Shown piece by piece: positions 26,559-36,036 of a DNA stretch of 64,000 bases. The first letter of the stretch is position 1, and every line of letters starts with the position of its first letter. The stretch is from Gemmatimonadota bacterium. Its GTDB lineage: Bacteria; Gemmatimonadota; Gemmatimonadetes; Gemmatimonadales; GWC2-71-9. The position numbers and the translations under genes are program-made. The notes below the pieces were generated by a model, which saw only the letters and a list, made by a program, of their open reading frames with translations, made no database searches and had not been told where the DNA came from. The stretch is from positions 40,407 to 104,406 of the forward strand of contig JAOTVV010000010.1 of the NCBI GenBank assembly GCA_029863245.1, read 5' to 3'.

Positions 26559-27782
26559 CTACCGGGTGTGGTCGAACACCTTCACCCCGATCGCGACGTG
26601 GTCGGCGGGAACGGCGTAGACCTCGCCTTCGTCCACGTTCACCACCCGCTGGCCGTCGCGCGTGGATACGAGCAGGTGCCGAGGTCCAACCCACCGGCAC
26701 CGTACCGTCGCGGCCACGACCGCCGACTGGGGCTCCCCAATCACCTCGTCGAGCACGACCCGCTCGCCGGCGCCCTGCCGTACCACCACTTGGCGCGTGG
26801 CATAGGCCTGCTGGCCGCTGCTGCGCGCGTAGGTGCGATCGTGCGCAATGCGCCGCCCATCGGGTGACCAGCACGCGTTGAAGTCGTTTGGCACGCCGAG
26901 TGCCTTCTCCTCGGCGATGTAGCTGTAGTCGTCGGTCGGTACCGCATACGTGATCAGATGGGTGGTGTTGGCCCAGCGGCGCGATACCACCTCGTACACG
27001 ACGTGCTCGCCATCGGGCGACCAGCGGCTATTGCGGGGTCGGCTCTGATAGTCGGAGATCACGCGCACCGCGCCCCCGTCGTAGTCGGCGACCCACAGCT
27101 CAGGGACGATCTCGGGCTGCGGTCGGTTGGCGCGTGTCACGGACCGATTTTGGTAGTAGGCCATCCGCGTACCGCTTGGGGCGTACTGCGGTTCGATCTT
27201 CCCGGTCTTGCTCACGGTGATGAGCGTCCCGCAGTCGGACGCACCGACGGCGTAGAAGTTCAAGCGGTCGTGCACGATCGCCTGCGAGCGTGACCGCCAC
27301 GCCGCGAAGCGATTGGCGGCCTGACACCCCATGTCCCGCACCGTACCAGCCTCGGCCACTTTGATGCCATCGTTCCCGTCACCCTGAATGCCCACACCGA
27401 GACGACGCCCGTCGGGCAACCACGCCATCGAGTGCATGGCTCCACCCGATCCGTCGTGCACCACTGTCACCGCTCCGGTGTCGGTGTCGATTGCTACGAC
27501 ATGCGTGCTGTCACCCCGACGAAAGGCGATCCCAACCCCATCACCCAACGCACTCGCCTCGCCGAGCAGCACCTCGTCAACGCCGTGCACGATTGGCCGG
27601 TCCCGGCCCGTCCGCGTATCGAGGTGGCGAATGGTGCCACCGGTCCAGTACACGATCGCGTAGTTGTCGCCCGGCAGTGGGCCAGCGACGGTCGGCGCGG
27701 GCTCAGGGGTGGCTCCGGGCCCGCATGCTGCGACGGCAGAGAGAACAATCGGTGCCAGAATGCGAGTGACTCGACAGACCAT
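26559..27782 (-). CDS. TolB-like beta-propeller lipoprotein
   Basis: A 407-residue protein with a lipobox VAACG near residue 20. The mature part consists of WD40/PD40-like beta-propeller blades, seen as repeated motifs of the type SPDGRRIAHD: AWLPDGRRLGVG, YAPSGTRMAYYQ, WSPDGEHVVYEV and WSPDGRRIAHDRT. There is no catalytic domain, so it is likely a binding or scaffold protein on the periplasmic face. The ATG at 27782 has a plausible ribosome site. The gap to the upstream gene holds no recognisable gene. Confidence 0.82.
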   Translation of the reverse strand: MVCRVTRILAPIVLSAVAACGPGATPEPAPTVAGPLPGDNYAIVYWTGGTIRHLDTRTGRDRPIVHGVDEVLLGEASALGDGVGIAFRRGDSTHVVAIDTDTGAVTVVHDGSGGAMHSMAWLPDGRRLGVGIQGDGNDGIKVAEAGTVRDMGCQAANRFAAWRSRSQAIVHDRLNFYAVGASDCGTLITVSKTGKIEPQYAPSGTRMAYYQNRSVTRANRPQPEIVPELWVADYDGGAVRVISDYQSRPRNSRWSPDGEHVVYEVVSRRWANTTHLITYAVPTDDYSYIAEEKALGVPNDFNACWSPDGRRIAHDRTYARSSGQQAYATRQVVVRQGAGERVVLDEVIGEPQSAVVAATVRCRWVGPRHLLVSTRDGQRVVNVDEGEVYAVPADHVAIGVKVFDHTR

Positions 27783-27979
27783 GACGAACTCATCCGTGGG
27801 CAGAGAGGAGAGCGGGCATCGACCGGTGGCAGTCGGCCGGCGATCATAATCGCAACACCGACCGAAAAAGAAAAGCGCGCGGTGACGGAGGCGCTGGGTG
27901 ACTCCAGACGCCGGAGCTGCTGGGCATCATGCCGGTGGGTCGGTAGGGGCCTCGCTGAGGAGTCCTTTGGCTCGCGGTC

Positions 27980-28624
27980 TCAGGTTCCCGACCGCGCGGC
28001 GGACGCGGTGTCCAAATAGGCTACGATCTTCGCCTGCTCCTCCGGCGTGAGCGGCTGGTTCAGCATGGTCGCCAGGTACCCGTCCATCCGCTCCACCACC
28101 GCCTGCCAATCGGCGGACGGATACTGCCTCGGGTCGGCGAGCTCGTGGCAGCGGCTGCACACGGCCACGTACACGGCGCGGTCGGGTCCTGGTGGGAGTG
28201 TCACATCACTCACCCGGATCGCGTGCTCGATGAAGTAGCGCAGCATCACCGTGCGCTCTGCGGACGAGGGAATCGGCACTCGATTGGGTCCCGGAAGGCC
28301 TTCCATCCTGAGCCACATGCGGCGGAATACCCGGGGCCAGTCGGCCGCCGAGTGAATCTGGGGTGTGGCGAGTGCATGGCACGCGGTGCAGTACCGCTCG
28401 TGGAGCTCCGCCGCTTCGGAATCGGGATCCGGAAGGTCGGCCCACGTGACGCCCGGCGGGGGAAGCGCGACCTTCGCCGAGGCGAGGAGGAGCGCGTCCT
28501 GATCCGTCGACACCACCGGCTCGCCCGGAGAAGCGTCGGCGGGCCTCTGCTCACCGCAGGCGAGCAGACACAGCAGCGCCAACGGCGGAACGCACCAGGA
28601 TCGGCTTAATGACGCGGACGTCAT
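27980..28624 (-). CDS. diheme c-type cytochrome lipoprotein
   Basis: A 214-residue protein starting at ATG 28624 behind GAGGGGAG. The lipobox is CLLACG. Two heme sites are present: YCTACHA near residue 80 and VCSRCHE near residue 157, each followed by a Trp-rich helix (DWPRVFRRM, DWQAVVERM) and a Met-bearing segment (WLRMEG, YLATMLNQPL). The two halves look like a duplicated domain. It probably carries electrons at the outer face of the inner membrane. The gene lies 110 bases after the sigma-54 regulator gene on the same strand and close to the respiratory locus starting at 32732, so a functional link is likely but unproven. Confidence 0.85.
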   Translation of the reverse strand: MTSASLSRSWCVPPLALLCLLACGEQRPADASPGEPVVSTDQDALLLASAKVALPPPGVTWADLPDPDSEAAELHERYCTACHALATPQIHSAADWPRVFRRMWLRMEGLPGPNRVPIPSSAERTVMLRYFIEHAIRVSDVTLPPGPDRAVYVAVCSRCHELADPRQYPSADWQAVVERMDGYLATMLNQPLTPEEQAKIVAYLDTASAARSGT

Positions 28625-28733
28625 GGATGCTCCCCTCGTCGGACGGAGGCCGCGCGACTCGGCGCAGGCTGGACGGTGCGCGCGCGATGTACTATGAAAG
28701 CGGAACCACCCCGCGTCAAGCGGCGTCGCACGT

Positions 28734-30104
28734 CTACAACCCGTGTTTTTCCATGCGGTACCGCAGGGTGTCACGGGTAAGGCCGAGCAGCTTTGCCGCC
28801 TGCGTGACGTTGCCGTCGGTCCGGGCCAGGGCCTGGCGAATCAGGCCGAGCTCGAGATTCGTGAGCTCCACCCCCTCGGGTGGGAGCGTGACGAACGCGG
28901 CCGCGTCATCCGTCGCCGTCCCGTGGGCGGAGAGTTCAGCTGGGAGATGCTCCGGCCGGATCTCCAATGTCTCTTCGAGAATGAGCGCGCGCTCGAGCAC
29001 GTTTCGCAGCTCGCGGACGTTGCCTGGCCACGCGTACCCCTCGAGCACACGCATGGCGTCCGGCGTGAGGCGTGGCGGGTCTCGCTTGAGGTCGCGGGCG
29101 AGCTGTCGCGCGAAGTGCTCGGCCAGCGGTGCGACATCCTCCGGGTGGTCCCGGAGCGGCGGGATCGTGATGGGCACGACGTTGAGTCGGTAAAACAGAT
29201 CACTGCGGAACGTCCCCTCGGCCATCGCGGTCTCCAGGGCGCGGTTCGTGGCGGCGATCACCCGAACGTCCACCGTCACATCGCTCGTTCCCCCCACCCG
29301 CTTGAACCTCGAGTCCTCCAGGAACTGCAGCAACTTGGCCTGAGCCGCCAGCGGCATGTCCCCGATCTCATCCAGCAACAGCGTTCCGCCGTCGGCAAGC
29401 TCAGCGAGGCCCTTCTTCCGCTCGCGCGCGTCGGTGAACGCGCCGCGTTCGTGGCCGAAGAGCTCCGACTCGACCAGATGCTCCGGCAGCGCCGTGCAAT
29501 TGATCTGGAGAAACGGCTGATCGCGGCGATCGCTCTGGGCGTGGATCGCGCGCGCCAGGAGATCCTTGCCGGTACCGCTCTCGCCGCGCAGCAGCACCGT
29601 AGATCGCCCGGCTCGTGCCACCTTCCCCACTGCCTCGACGAGTCCCCGCAGTACCACCGAACGCCCAACAACCTGAACGTCGGCAAACTGCCAACTGTGT
29701 TGCTCCTCCAGCGCGGTGACCCGTTGCCGGAGTCGCCGGGCTTCGAGCCCCTTGTCGATCGTGATCAGGAGGTCGTCGAGATCCGGCGGCTTCTGCAGAA
29801 AATGGTAGGCCCCCGTCTTCACGGCCTGCACCGCCGTCTCGATCTCGCCGTAGGCCGTCACGATGATTACCACGAGCTCCTGATCGAGCTCGCGGAACCG
29901 CTCCAGCAGCTTGAGGCCGTCGCCATCGGGAAGCCGGAGGTCGAGCAACATGAGGGCGGGAGCCACACGCTCTACCAGCGCGAGAGCCTCCTGGCCGGTC
30001 GCCGCGCCGTGCACCGTGTAGCCCGCAGCCCCGAGATGCTCGGTCAGCCACGTGCGGGTCAGCTCGTCGTCGTCCACGACGGCCAGCACGGGGCGAGCCG
30101 TCAT
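28734..30104 (-). CDS. sigma-54-dependent response regulator (NtrC family)
   Basis: A 456-residue activator. The receiver domain (1-120) has VVDDDE and [11 protein letters not shown] with the phosphorylatable Asp, and a Lys in FLQKPPD. The AAA+ domain (about 140-380) has Walker A GESGTGKD, the sigma-54 contact loop GAFTDA, and Walker [12 protein letters not shown]. The C-terminal Fis-type HTH is in [20 protein letters not shown]. It is coupled to the sensor kinase gene by an ATGA overlap. The nearby sigma-54-type promoter at 32623 is the most obvious target, placing the cytochrome operon under its control. All motifs needed for activation are intact. Confidence 0.93.
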   Translation of the reverse strand: MTARPVLAVVDDDELTRTWLTEHLGAAGYTVHGAATGQEALALVERVAPALMLLDLRLPDGDGLKLLERFRELDQELVVIIVTAYGEIETAVQAVKTGAYHFLQKPPDLDDLLITIDKGLEARRLRQRVTALEEQHSWQFADVQVVGRSVVLRGLVEAVGKVARAGRSTVLLRGESGTGKDLLARAIHAQSDRRDQPFLQINCTALPEHLVESELFGHERGAFTDARERKKGLAELADGGTLLLDEIGDMPLAAQAKLLQFLEDSRFKRVGGTSDVTVDVRVIAATNRALETAMAEGTFRSDLFYRLNVVPITIPPLRDHPEDVAPLAEHFARQLARDLKRDPPRLTPDAMRVLEGYAWPGNVRELRNVLERALILEETLEIRPEHLPAELSAHGTATDDAAAFVTLPPEGVELTNLELGLIRQALARTDGNVTQAAKLLGLTRDTLRYRMEKHGL

Positions 30105-31918
30105 GCCGTCGCTCCCCGGGGTGTCGGAATCCCAAACGCGATGGTGAAGGTGGAGCCTCGACCGGGCTCGCTCGTGACCTCCATGGTCCCCCCGTGCCGG
30201 TCGATGATCCCGCGGGAGATCGCCAACCCGAGGCCGGTCCCCTCATGCTTGGTCGTGTAGAACGGTTTGAACACCTTCTCCAACTCGTCCTTGGGAATAC
30301 CGGTGCCCGTGTCGGAGATCCCGATCCGCACCTTCTCTCCCACTCTGGCCGCGGAGATGGTGAGTACGCCACCGGGACTCATGGCCTGAACGCCGTTCAA
30401 CGCGAGGTTGATAAGCGTCTGCGTCATGAGGTCCGGGTCGATCTCGATCTTCGGCACTTCGGGCGCCAGGCGCGTCTCCACCCGCACGCCCGCCGCCTCG
30501 GCCTGCGCACGGATGAGTCCTACCACCCGGTCGATCAGCCGGCCTGGATCCGTGAGAATCGTGCGAGGGTCCTTGGGTCGCGCATAAGACAGCAGATCCC
30601 GTATGGCAGCTTCGATGCGGTGCAGCTGCGCATGCATCTGCCCGATGATGTTCAGGACCGCCGGGTCCTCACCCACGCGTTTCGAGAGCAGGCCCAGCCC
30701 GCTCGTCACCCCGATGAGCGGGTTCTTGATCTCGTGCGCGATTCCGGAGGCCAATTCGCCGACCGACGCGAGCTGCGCCGCGCGACGCATCTCCTGATCA
30801 TGCAGCTCCTGAATCTGTTGCGTGGAGGCCTGGAGTTCGCGCGACATCTGGTTGAACGTGCGCCCCAGTTCACCGAGCTCGTCCGGTCGGTCGATCCGCA
30901 CCTCCACACCCAACTCCCCACCGCGGAGGCGCTCGGCCGCGTGCACGAGGCGGCGCAGAGGCGCCACGATCGAGCGGGCCACGAGCCACACGACCGCGAC
31001 CAGCAGCAGCGCGAACCCGGCCTCCAAGACCGCGGCGAGAAACGCGAGCCCGTGAAGCTGGCCCAACACGCTGGAAACGGGCGCCTCCGCGATGTACCGC
31101 CATGACCGGCCAGGGACCGGCACCGACGCCGCGATCACATCGACCCCCTCATAGTTGGTGTAGCGCTCGGTGGGCCCCGTCCCGATATCCGCCAGCGGCG
31201 ACGGCAACCTCACCGAATATTCCAGTCCCGGGCGTGCGTGCGACGCGAACAGCGGTCGCCCCTCGCGGTCTACCACGAACGTCTGAATGTCCCCCGCCAG
31301 ATGCGGCGAGATGCGCAGAAACGCCTCCAGCCCTTCGAATCCGATGCTCGCCGCCAGCACGCCGACGGCGGTACCGCTGGCGTCCCGCAGAGGGGTGCCG
31401 AGACGGTAGACCGGGCTCACTATGCCGCCGACGGCCTCGAGATCCTCACTGAAGAACCGCTCCCGACGGCCCACCTGGTGAAGGGGTGTCCCCGACCAAT
31501 CGGCGCCAACGCGGCCGGGCAACGTGGCGGCGAGAACGATGCCCTGTGTGTCCAACACGAACAGCTCCGTGACCGGCGGGATCCCAGGGAGCAGTCGAGC
31601 GAGATGCTGCTGCAGAGTTTCGGGCGTAGGAGGATCAGCGGGCGCGTTTCGGCGCTCGGCACCGGCCTGCGCGACGGCTTGCGCGAGATCAGCGTTCCCC
31701 GCGACCACTGCGTCCAGGTTGCGTTGGTGCCGCTCCACCTCGGTGGCCACGAACCGGGCTTCCACCTCGGTGATCGCGGTGAGGTAGCGCTGCACCTGGC
31801 TCTCGAGGATGCGGCGCGTGACTTGGTAGCCAACGGTGTTCGACAGAAACAGCGGAACCAGCGAGAGCACGAGAAACCAGGCGAGGATGCGCCGGCTGAG
31901 CCCGCCTGTGAGGGGCAT
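30101..31918 (-). CDS. sensor histidine kinase with Cache-like sensor
   Basis: A 605-residue membrane kinase. The first helix is at about 9-30. A periplasmic domain of about 250 residues with the double-Cache outline (FVLDTQGIVLAAT, TFVVDREGRPLFA, GVDVIAASVPV) follows. The second helix is at about 290-312 (FALLLVAVVWLVARSI), then HAMP (312-365). The HisKA box is ELASGIAHEIKNPL with the phosphorylated His. HATPase_c motifs are present in NLALNGVQAM, GISDTGTGI and GTGLGLAISRGI. It pairs with the NtrC-type regulator whose start overlaps its stop. The Cache sensor suggests an extracytoplasmic small-molecule signal. Confidence 0.93.
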   Translation of the reverse strand: MPLTGGLSRRILAWFLVLSLVPLFLSNTVGYQVTRRILESQVQRYLTAITEVEARFVATEVERHQRNLDAVVAGNADLAQAVAQAGAERRNAPADPPTPETLQQHLARLLPGIPPVTELFVLDTQGIVLAATLPGRVGADWSGTPLHQVGRRERFFSEDLEAVGGIVSPVYRLGTPLRDASGTAVGVLAASIGFEGLEAFLRISPHLAGDIQTFVVDREGRPLFASHARPGLEYSVRLPSPLADIGTGPTERYTNYEGVDVIAASVPVPGRSWRYIAEAPVSSVLGQLHGLAFLAAVLEAGFALLLVAVVWLVARSIVAPLRRLVHAAERLRGGELGVEVRIDRPDELGELGRTFNQMSRELQASTQQIQELHDQEMRRAAQLASVGELASGIAHEIKNPLIGVTSGLGLLSKRVGEDPAVLNIIGQMHAQLHRIEAAIRDLLSYARPKDPRTILTDPGRLIDRVVGLIRAQAEAAGVRVETRLAPEVPKIEIDPDLMTQTLINLALNGVQAMSPGGVLTISAARVGEKVRIGISDTGTGIPKDELEKVFKPFYTTKHEGTGLGLAISRGIIDRHGGTMEVTSEPGRGSTFTIAFGIPTPRGATA

Positions 31919-31942
31919 GAGTGTGATGACCGCGGCCCGCCC

Positions 31943-32323
31943 CTACGGCGCGCGATCCGTGCCGCGCTCGCCTCGCTGCAACGCGTCGAGCAGGGGTTCG
32001 TGCCCGGATGCCTTCACGATCCACAGCACCTCGCGCGGCACGGGTCGCACGTAGTCGGTGGGGGGCGTCGCACTGTAGATCACCATCCGCGGTGTCCGAT
32101 CCGCCGCACGCTCGACCTGTTCCAAGAGGGCAACCCCGTCCATGCCTGGCATCCGGAGGTCCGTGACCACGATGTCGGGCTGCACTTCGACGGCGATGCG
32201 AACCGCCTCGTCGCCGCGATCGGCCGTCCAAACCCGGTAGCGCGCGTCACGCAGCGCCGCCGCGACGCTGCCAAGCACCAGGCGATCGTCGTCTACCACC
32301 AAGATCTTGGCTCGAGCAGGCAT
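31943..32323 (-). CDS. single-domain response regulator
   Basis: A 126-residue receiver starting at ATG 32323; a longer upstream frame lacks receiver features. It shows ILVVDDDRLV, the phosphorylation site VVTDLRMPGMDGVALL, a switch Ser/Thr in MVIYSATPP and a Lys in WIVKASGHEPLL. No output domain is attached. It lies directly upstream of, and probably in one transcript with, the sensor kinase and sigma-54 activator, and may act as a phosphate sink or relay for that kinase. It is divergent from the cytochrome operon. Confidence 0.88.
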   Translation of the reverse strand: MPARAKILVVDDDRLVLGSVAAALRDARYRVWTADRGDEAVRIAVEVQPDIVVTDLRMPGMDGVALLEQVERAADRTPRMVIYSATPPTDYVRPVPREVLWIVKASGHEPLLDALQRGERGTDRAP

Positions 32324-32485
32324 CGGTCTCGCCTCCCGGCCTTTCGGCTGATCCCATTGGGCCGGGGCTGTCGCAGGACCGCCAACCACCGACACCAAAG
32401 AGGTGGGTCATATCCTCAACCGGTCGCAACGCAAGATCGATACCCCATCGAGAGAGGCGCCTTCTGCCTGTATCTTTGCGCCCGA

Positions 32486-32530
32486 ATGAGATTCTTGTCA
32501 ACCACGATTGGGTCAAATACACAATCTCAT
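32486..32530. promoter_or_regulatory. possible upstream activator site (inverted repeat)
   Basis: Perfect 8-base inverted arms ATGAGATT (32486-32493) and AATCTCAT (32523-32530), 29 bases apart, lie 93-137 bases upstream of the -24 element at 32623. That is the usual distance for sites bound by NtrC-type activators. The region is AT-richer than its surroundings. A further GGGGCATATACCC follows at about 32532-32544. Confidence 0.45.
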
Positions 32531-32622
32531 AGGGGCATATACCCAAAGCCATGGCGGTCGTCGCGTGGCCGAAGACGGTTAAGCTATTTCACAACAATGG
32601 GTTAGGGTGACCGGCCGGCACC

Positions 32623-32639
32623 TGGCACATCCTCTGCTT
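32623..32639 (+). promoter_or_regulatory. sigma-54 (-24/-12) promoter of the cytochrome operon
   Basis: TGGCACA at 32623-32629, then four bases, then CTGC at 32634-32637. This reproduces the TGGCAC-N5-TTGC arrangement with GG and GC exactly at the canonical spacing; only the first T of TTGC is changed. It lies 93 bases before the first cytochrome gene. Confidence 0.65.
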
Positions 32640-32731
32640 CAATGTGGAGTCGGTCGCCGCGGGGCGCGGCACCGGTCTGGGGCGCGCAGGGCGCCCGTGA
32701 TATGCGTCGCCCGACGATCCTGGAGGTGTTC

Positions 32732-33079
32732 ATGCAGGTTGTCACTCGAATCGTGGCGGTGATGGTGGTCCTCACCCTGGTGGCATCAGCCCCGGTGTCC
32801 GCTCAAACGGACGCCGCCACGACGTACGCCCAGAAATGCGTTATGTGCCACGGGAAGACCGGGGCGGGAGACGGTGTGGCCGCCGCGGCCCTCAACCCCA
32901 AGCCCCCTGACTTCACCACCGCCGAGTTTCACAAGGCGAGGACGGACGAGGCGCTCATTGAAGTCACCACGAATGGCAAGAGCGGCATGATGCCAGCGTA
33001 CGAGAGCCAACTGTCGGCGGACGAGATCAAAGCCATCGTCGCGTATCTCCGCACCTTGAGCAAGCCTGAAGGCACGTAG
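32732..33079 (+). CDS. monoheme c-type cytochrome
   Basis: A 115-residue periplasmic protein starting at ATG 32732 behind TGGAGG. The signal peptide ends at PVSAQ. One heme site CVMCH sits near residue 36 of the precursor, and an axial Met is expected in KSGMMPAYE near the C-terminus. The DEIKAIVAYLRTL helix is typical of class I cytochromes c. It is the first gene of the operon, 4 bases before the pentaheme gene. It may carry electrons from the membrane complex to an oxidase, like ActE in alternative complex III. Confidence 0.88.
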   Translation: MQVVTRIVAVMVVLTLVASAPVSAQTDAATTYAQKCVMCHGKTGAGDGVAAAALNPKPPDFTTAEFHKARTDEALIEVTTNGKSGMMPAYESQLSADEIKAIVAYLRTLSKPEGT

Positions 33080-33083
33080 CTCT

Positions 33084-33644
33084 GTGCCGGTGCGCGGGAG
33101 GGGCGTGATCGCACAGCGGCTCCGAGATACCCGTGGACGCGTGCGGCCATATCTGGTGTTGGCCTTGGGCATCGCGCTCATCGCGGCCGTGGTGCTCCCG
33201 GTGATCGCGCTTGGCAGCTCGCGCGTTCCCCAGCCAGTGGCCTTCAACCACTTGAAACACACGCAGGATTTGGGTCTCGGGTGCGAATTCTGTCACCCCT
33301 ATGCCCGGACGCGCGCGCATTCCGGCCTGCCCGATGTGACGACGTGCTCGATGTGCCACACCAGCCCACAGGGCACCTCGGCCGAGGCTGCGCGTGTCAC
33401 GGAGCTCATCACGGCCGGCGACCTGCTGCGGTTCAACAAGCTGTTCCGGATGCCCGACCACGTTTTCTACACGCATCGCCGTCATGTCGCGATCGCGGAG
33501 CTCAGCTGCGAGACGTGCCACGGGGACATCGCTCACACCGAGCGCCCCCCGGTCCGCGCGTTGGTGAAGGTCGACATGGACTTCTGCCTGGACTGTCATC
33601 GGAAGCAGGGCGCGACGCTCGACTGCAATGCCTGCCACCGGTAG
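33084..33644 (+). CDS. membrane-anchored pentaheme cytochrome c (ActA-like)
   Basis: A 186-residue protein from GTG 33084; a GTG at 33105 behind GGGAGG is an alternative. A transmembrane anchor spans about 21-44. Five CXXCH sites are present: CEFCH (67), CSMCH (88), CETCH (142), CLDCH (168) and CNACH (181), with extra His residues for axial ligation (FNHLKH, YTHRRH). The arrangement resembles the c7/c3-type pentaheme ActA of alternative complex III. It precedes the molybdopterin-family subunit by 15 bases. Its job would be to accept electrons from the iron-sulfur subunits. Confidence 0.85.
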   Translation: MPVRGRGVIAQRLRDTRGRVRPYLVLALGIALIAAVVLPVIALGSSRVPQPVAFNHLKHTQDLGLGCEFCHPYARTRAHSGLPDVTTCSMCHTSPQGTSAEAARVTELITAGDLLRFNKLFRMPDHVFYTHRRHVAIAELSCETCHGDIAHTERPPVRALVKVDMDFCLDCHRKQGATLDCNACHR

Positions 33645-33659
33645 GAGGGAGTGCGCGGG

Positions 33660-36023
33660 ATGAGACCCACACGACGCGAATTCCTCTGGGCGATGGGAGC
33701 GACCGCTGCGTCCGTCGGCCTGCGCTGGTCGTCCGACCTCGTGTGGGCTCCCCAGGTGCCCGACGACCTGGGATGGGCTCCCGGCACCGAGCAGTTCGTC
33801 AACTCGGCCTGCTTGATCTGCCCTGCCCGCTGTGGAATCCGTGGGCGGGTTGTGGACGATCGGTTGGTGCGCCTCGGCGGCAACCCGTTCCACCCCATGA
33901 ATGCCGGCGGGCTTTGTCCTCGGGGTATTGCCGGTGTTCAGATGCTCTACCACCCCGATCGCATCGCGTCGCCGTTGCGACGTGTCGGTGAGCGCGGGGC
34001 CGATTCGTGGGAGGAGATCGGCTGGGACGAGGCGCTCGGGCAGCTGGGCGAGCGTCTTCAATCGCTGCGCGCGACTGGCCGACCCGAAGCGCTCGCCCTC
34101 ATGGCGGGATACTGCGCCGGGAGCATGCACGACCTGTGGCGACAGTTTCTGCGGAGCTACGGATCGCCGCACTACGTGGCCGAGGACTACGACGACGGCA
34201 CCTCGGCCGTCATGGAGCTGATGCACGGGATCGCGCGCCGTCCCGGGTTCGACCTGGAGCGTGCGGGGTTCGTGCTCTCCTTCGGCTCGCCCTTATTCGA
34301 GTCCTGGTGGTCACCGCTGCAAGCGTTCGCCGCGTTCGCTGGCCCAGACGGGTCGGACGACGGACGCACCCGCTTCGTGCAGATCGATACACGCTTCTCG
34401 CGGACAGCTGCTCATGCCAACGACTGGGTTGGAGTTCGCCCTGGCACCTTCGGGGTGCTCGCACTCGGGATCGCCTACGTCCTAATCCGGGATGAGCTGT
34501 ACGACGCCGGTTTCGTGGAACGGCACGTCTCGGGATTCGAGGACTACACCGACAGGGAGGGTGAGCGTCGGCAGGGCTACCGGTCCCTCGTCATGCGCAA
34601 CTACCGCACCGAGGAGGTCTCGGCGCTCACGGGGGTACCGGTCGCGCGGATCACCGCACTGGCCCGAGCGTTCGCGCAGGCGGAGCATTCGGTGGCGGTG
34701 TTCGGCCACGAGGTCACCCACGCCCCGAGTGGGCTTCTCTCCGGGCTTGCCGTCCACAGCCTCAACGTGCTGATGGGGAACGTCGGTCGTGAGGGTGGCG
34801 TGCTCTTCGGCAACGACCCACCGCTGGACCCGCTTCCGGACCCGCGCATTGACGCGGTGGCCCGAGCGGGGCTCGAACGGGGATCGCTGGCTCGGACGCC
34901 GGCACCGTTCGGGGGTGGAGACCCAGCATCGCGGTTCGCGGCAGCCGTGGGCGACAGCCCCAGTGAAACGATCGACACGCTGCTCCTCTATTACGCCAAC
35001 CCGCTGGCGTCGTCCCCGCGTCCGGACGCGTGGCGCGAGGCCCTCGAGCGGATTCCGTTCGTCGTCAGCTTCTCGCCGTTTCTCGACGAGACGACGGCCC
35101 ACGCCGACCTGATCCTGCCCGATCTGCTCGCCTTCGAGCGGTGGCAGGACGCGCCGACCCCCGTGTCCTACCCCTACCCGGTCTGGGGCGTGGCGCGTCC
35201 GCTCGTGGCACCGCCCCCCGGCGGCAAACATGCCGGCGACGCCATGCTGGCGGTGGCTCGCCAACTGGGGGGCAGCGTGGCCGCAAGCCTCCCCTACGAC
35301 AACGTCGAGCTGCTGCTCAAAGCGCGCGCCCGTGGGCTCTTCCGGGCGCGGCGCGGCATGACGCTGGGCGACGCGTTCGAGCTGGAGCACCACCGGCAGA
35401 TGGAAGAACGCGGCTGGTGGCTGCCCGAGCACACCGAGTTCGAGGCGTTCTGGGACGAGCTGGTCCAACGTGGCGGGTGGACGGACCTCTTCTTGGACGA
35501 GACCGACCCCGCGCGGCTGGCGCGCACCCCGAGCGGCCGCGTTGACCTCACGCCCGCTCCACTGCTCGCCACACTGGCGGCGGCCGGTCGAGGAGGAGCC
35601 CTCTATATGGACGTGGCGGAAACGTCTGCTGCAACGACAGACGAGTTCCCGTTACGGCTGCTCCCGTACCGCGTCTCCACCCTGTCGTCGGGCACCGTGG
35701 CCCTCGAGCGCTGGCTGGCAGAGACCCCGGGGTTGTTCCCGGAGGTGCACTGGGATCCCTGGATCGAGGTGGCACCAGCGACGGCTGAAGCGCAGAAACT
35801 GGGCGACGACACGATGGTATGGGTCGTCGCCGCGTCGGGCCGATACCGTGCGCGCCTCAAGGTGTTCCCGGGCACGGCACCCGAGAACGTCTGTGCGCCG
35901 TACGGCCTCAGGCACCCGGACGGCGAGCTCGCCAACCCGCTGCAGCTGCTGGACGGGTCAAGCGATGCACTGACCGCACTGCCGAACTGGTCCACCACCT
36001 TCGTGCGCCTCGAGCCGGCGTGA
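33660..36023 (+). CDS. Tat-exported molybdopterin oxidoreductase-family subunit (ActB1/PsrA-like)
   Basis: A 787-residue protein. The ATG at 33660 is chosen for its spacing from GGAGG; a GTG nine bases upstream is too close to it. The twin-arginine signal is TRREFLWAMG. An N-terminal [4Fe-4S] motif is complete: C51, C54, C58 and C85 (ACLICPARC, GLCPRG). Pterin-binding-type regions follow, with YHPDRIASPLRR and the C-terminal NPLQLLDGSSD domain. By eye, the position of the Cys that ligates Mo in PsrA-type enzymes reads Asp (D179, in EDYDDG). In alternative complex III this subunit has lost the cofactor, so it could be redox-silent here or an Asp-ligated enzyme. The substrate is unknown. Confidence 0.85.
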   Translation: MRPTRREFLWAMGATAASVGLRWSSDLVWAPQVPDDLGWAPGTEQFVNSACLICPARCGIRGRVVDDRLVRLGGNPFHPMNAGGLCPRGIAGVQMLYHPDRIASPLRRVGERGADSWEEIGWDEALGQLGERLQSLRATGRPEALALMAGYCAGSMHDLWRQFLRSYGSPHYVAEDYDDGTSAVMELMHGIARRPGFDLERAGFVLSFGSPLFESWWSPLQAFAAFAGPDGSDDGRTRFVQIDTRFSRTAAHANDWVGVRPGTFGVLALGIAYVLIRDELYDAGFVERHVSGFEDYTDREGERRQGYRSLVMRNYRTEEVSALTGVPVARITALARAFAQAEHSVAVFGHEVTHAPSGLLSGLAVHSLNVLMGNVGREGGVLFGNDPPLDPLPDPRIDAVARAGLERGSLARTPAPFGGGDPASRFAAAVGDSPSETIDTLLLYYANPLASSPRPDAWREALERIPFVVSFSPFLDETTAHADLILPDLLAFERWQDAPTPVSYPYPVWGVARPLVAPPPGGKHAGDAMLAVARQLGGSVAASLPYDNVELLLKARARGLFRARRGMTLGDAFELEHHRQMEERGWWLPEHTEFEAFWDELVQRGGWTDLFLDETDPARLARTPSGRVDLTPAPLLATLAAAGRGGALYMDVAETSAATTDEFPLRLLPYRVSTLSSGTVALERWLAETPGLFPEVHWDPWIEVAPATAEAQKLGDDTMVWVVAASGRYRARLKVFPGTAPENVCAPYGLRHPDGELANPLQLLDGSSDALTALPNWSTTFVRLEPA

Positions 36024-36036
36024 GGGATCGGGAACG

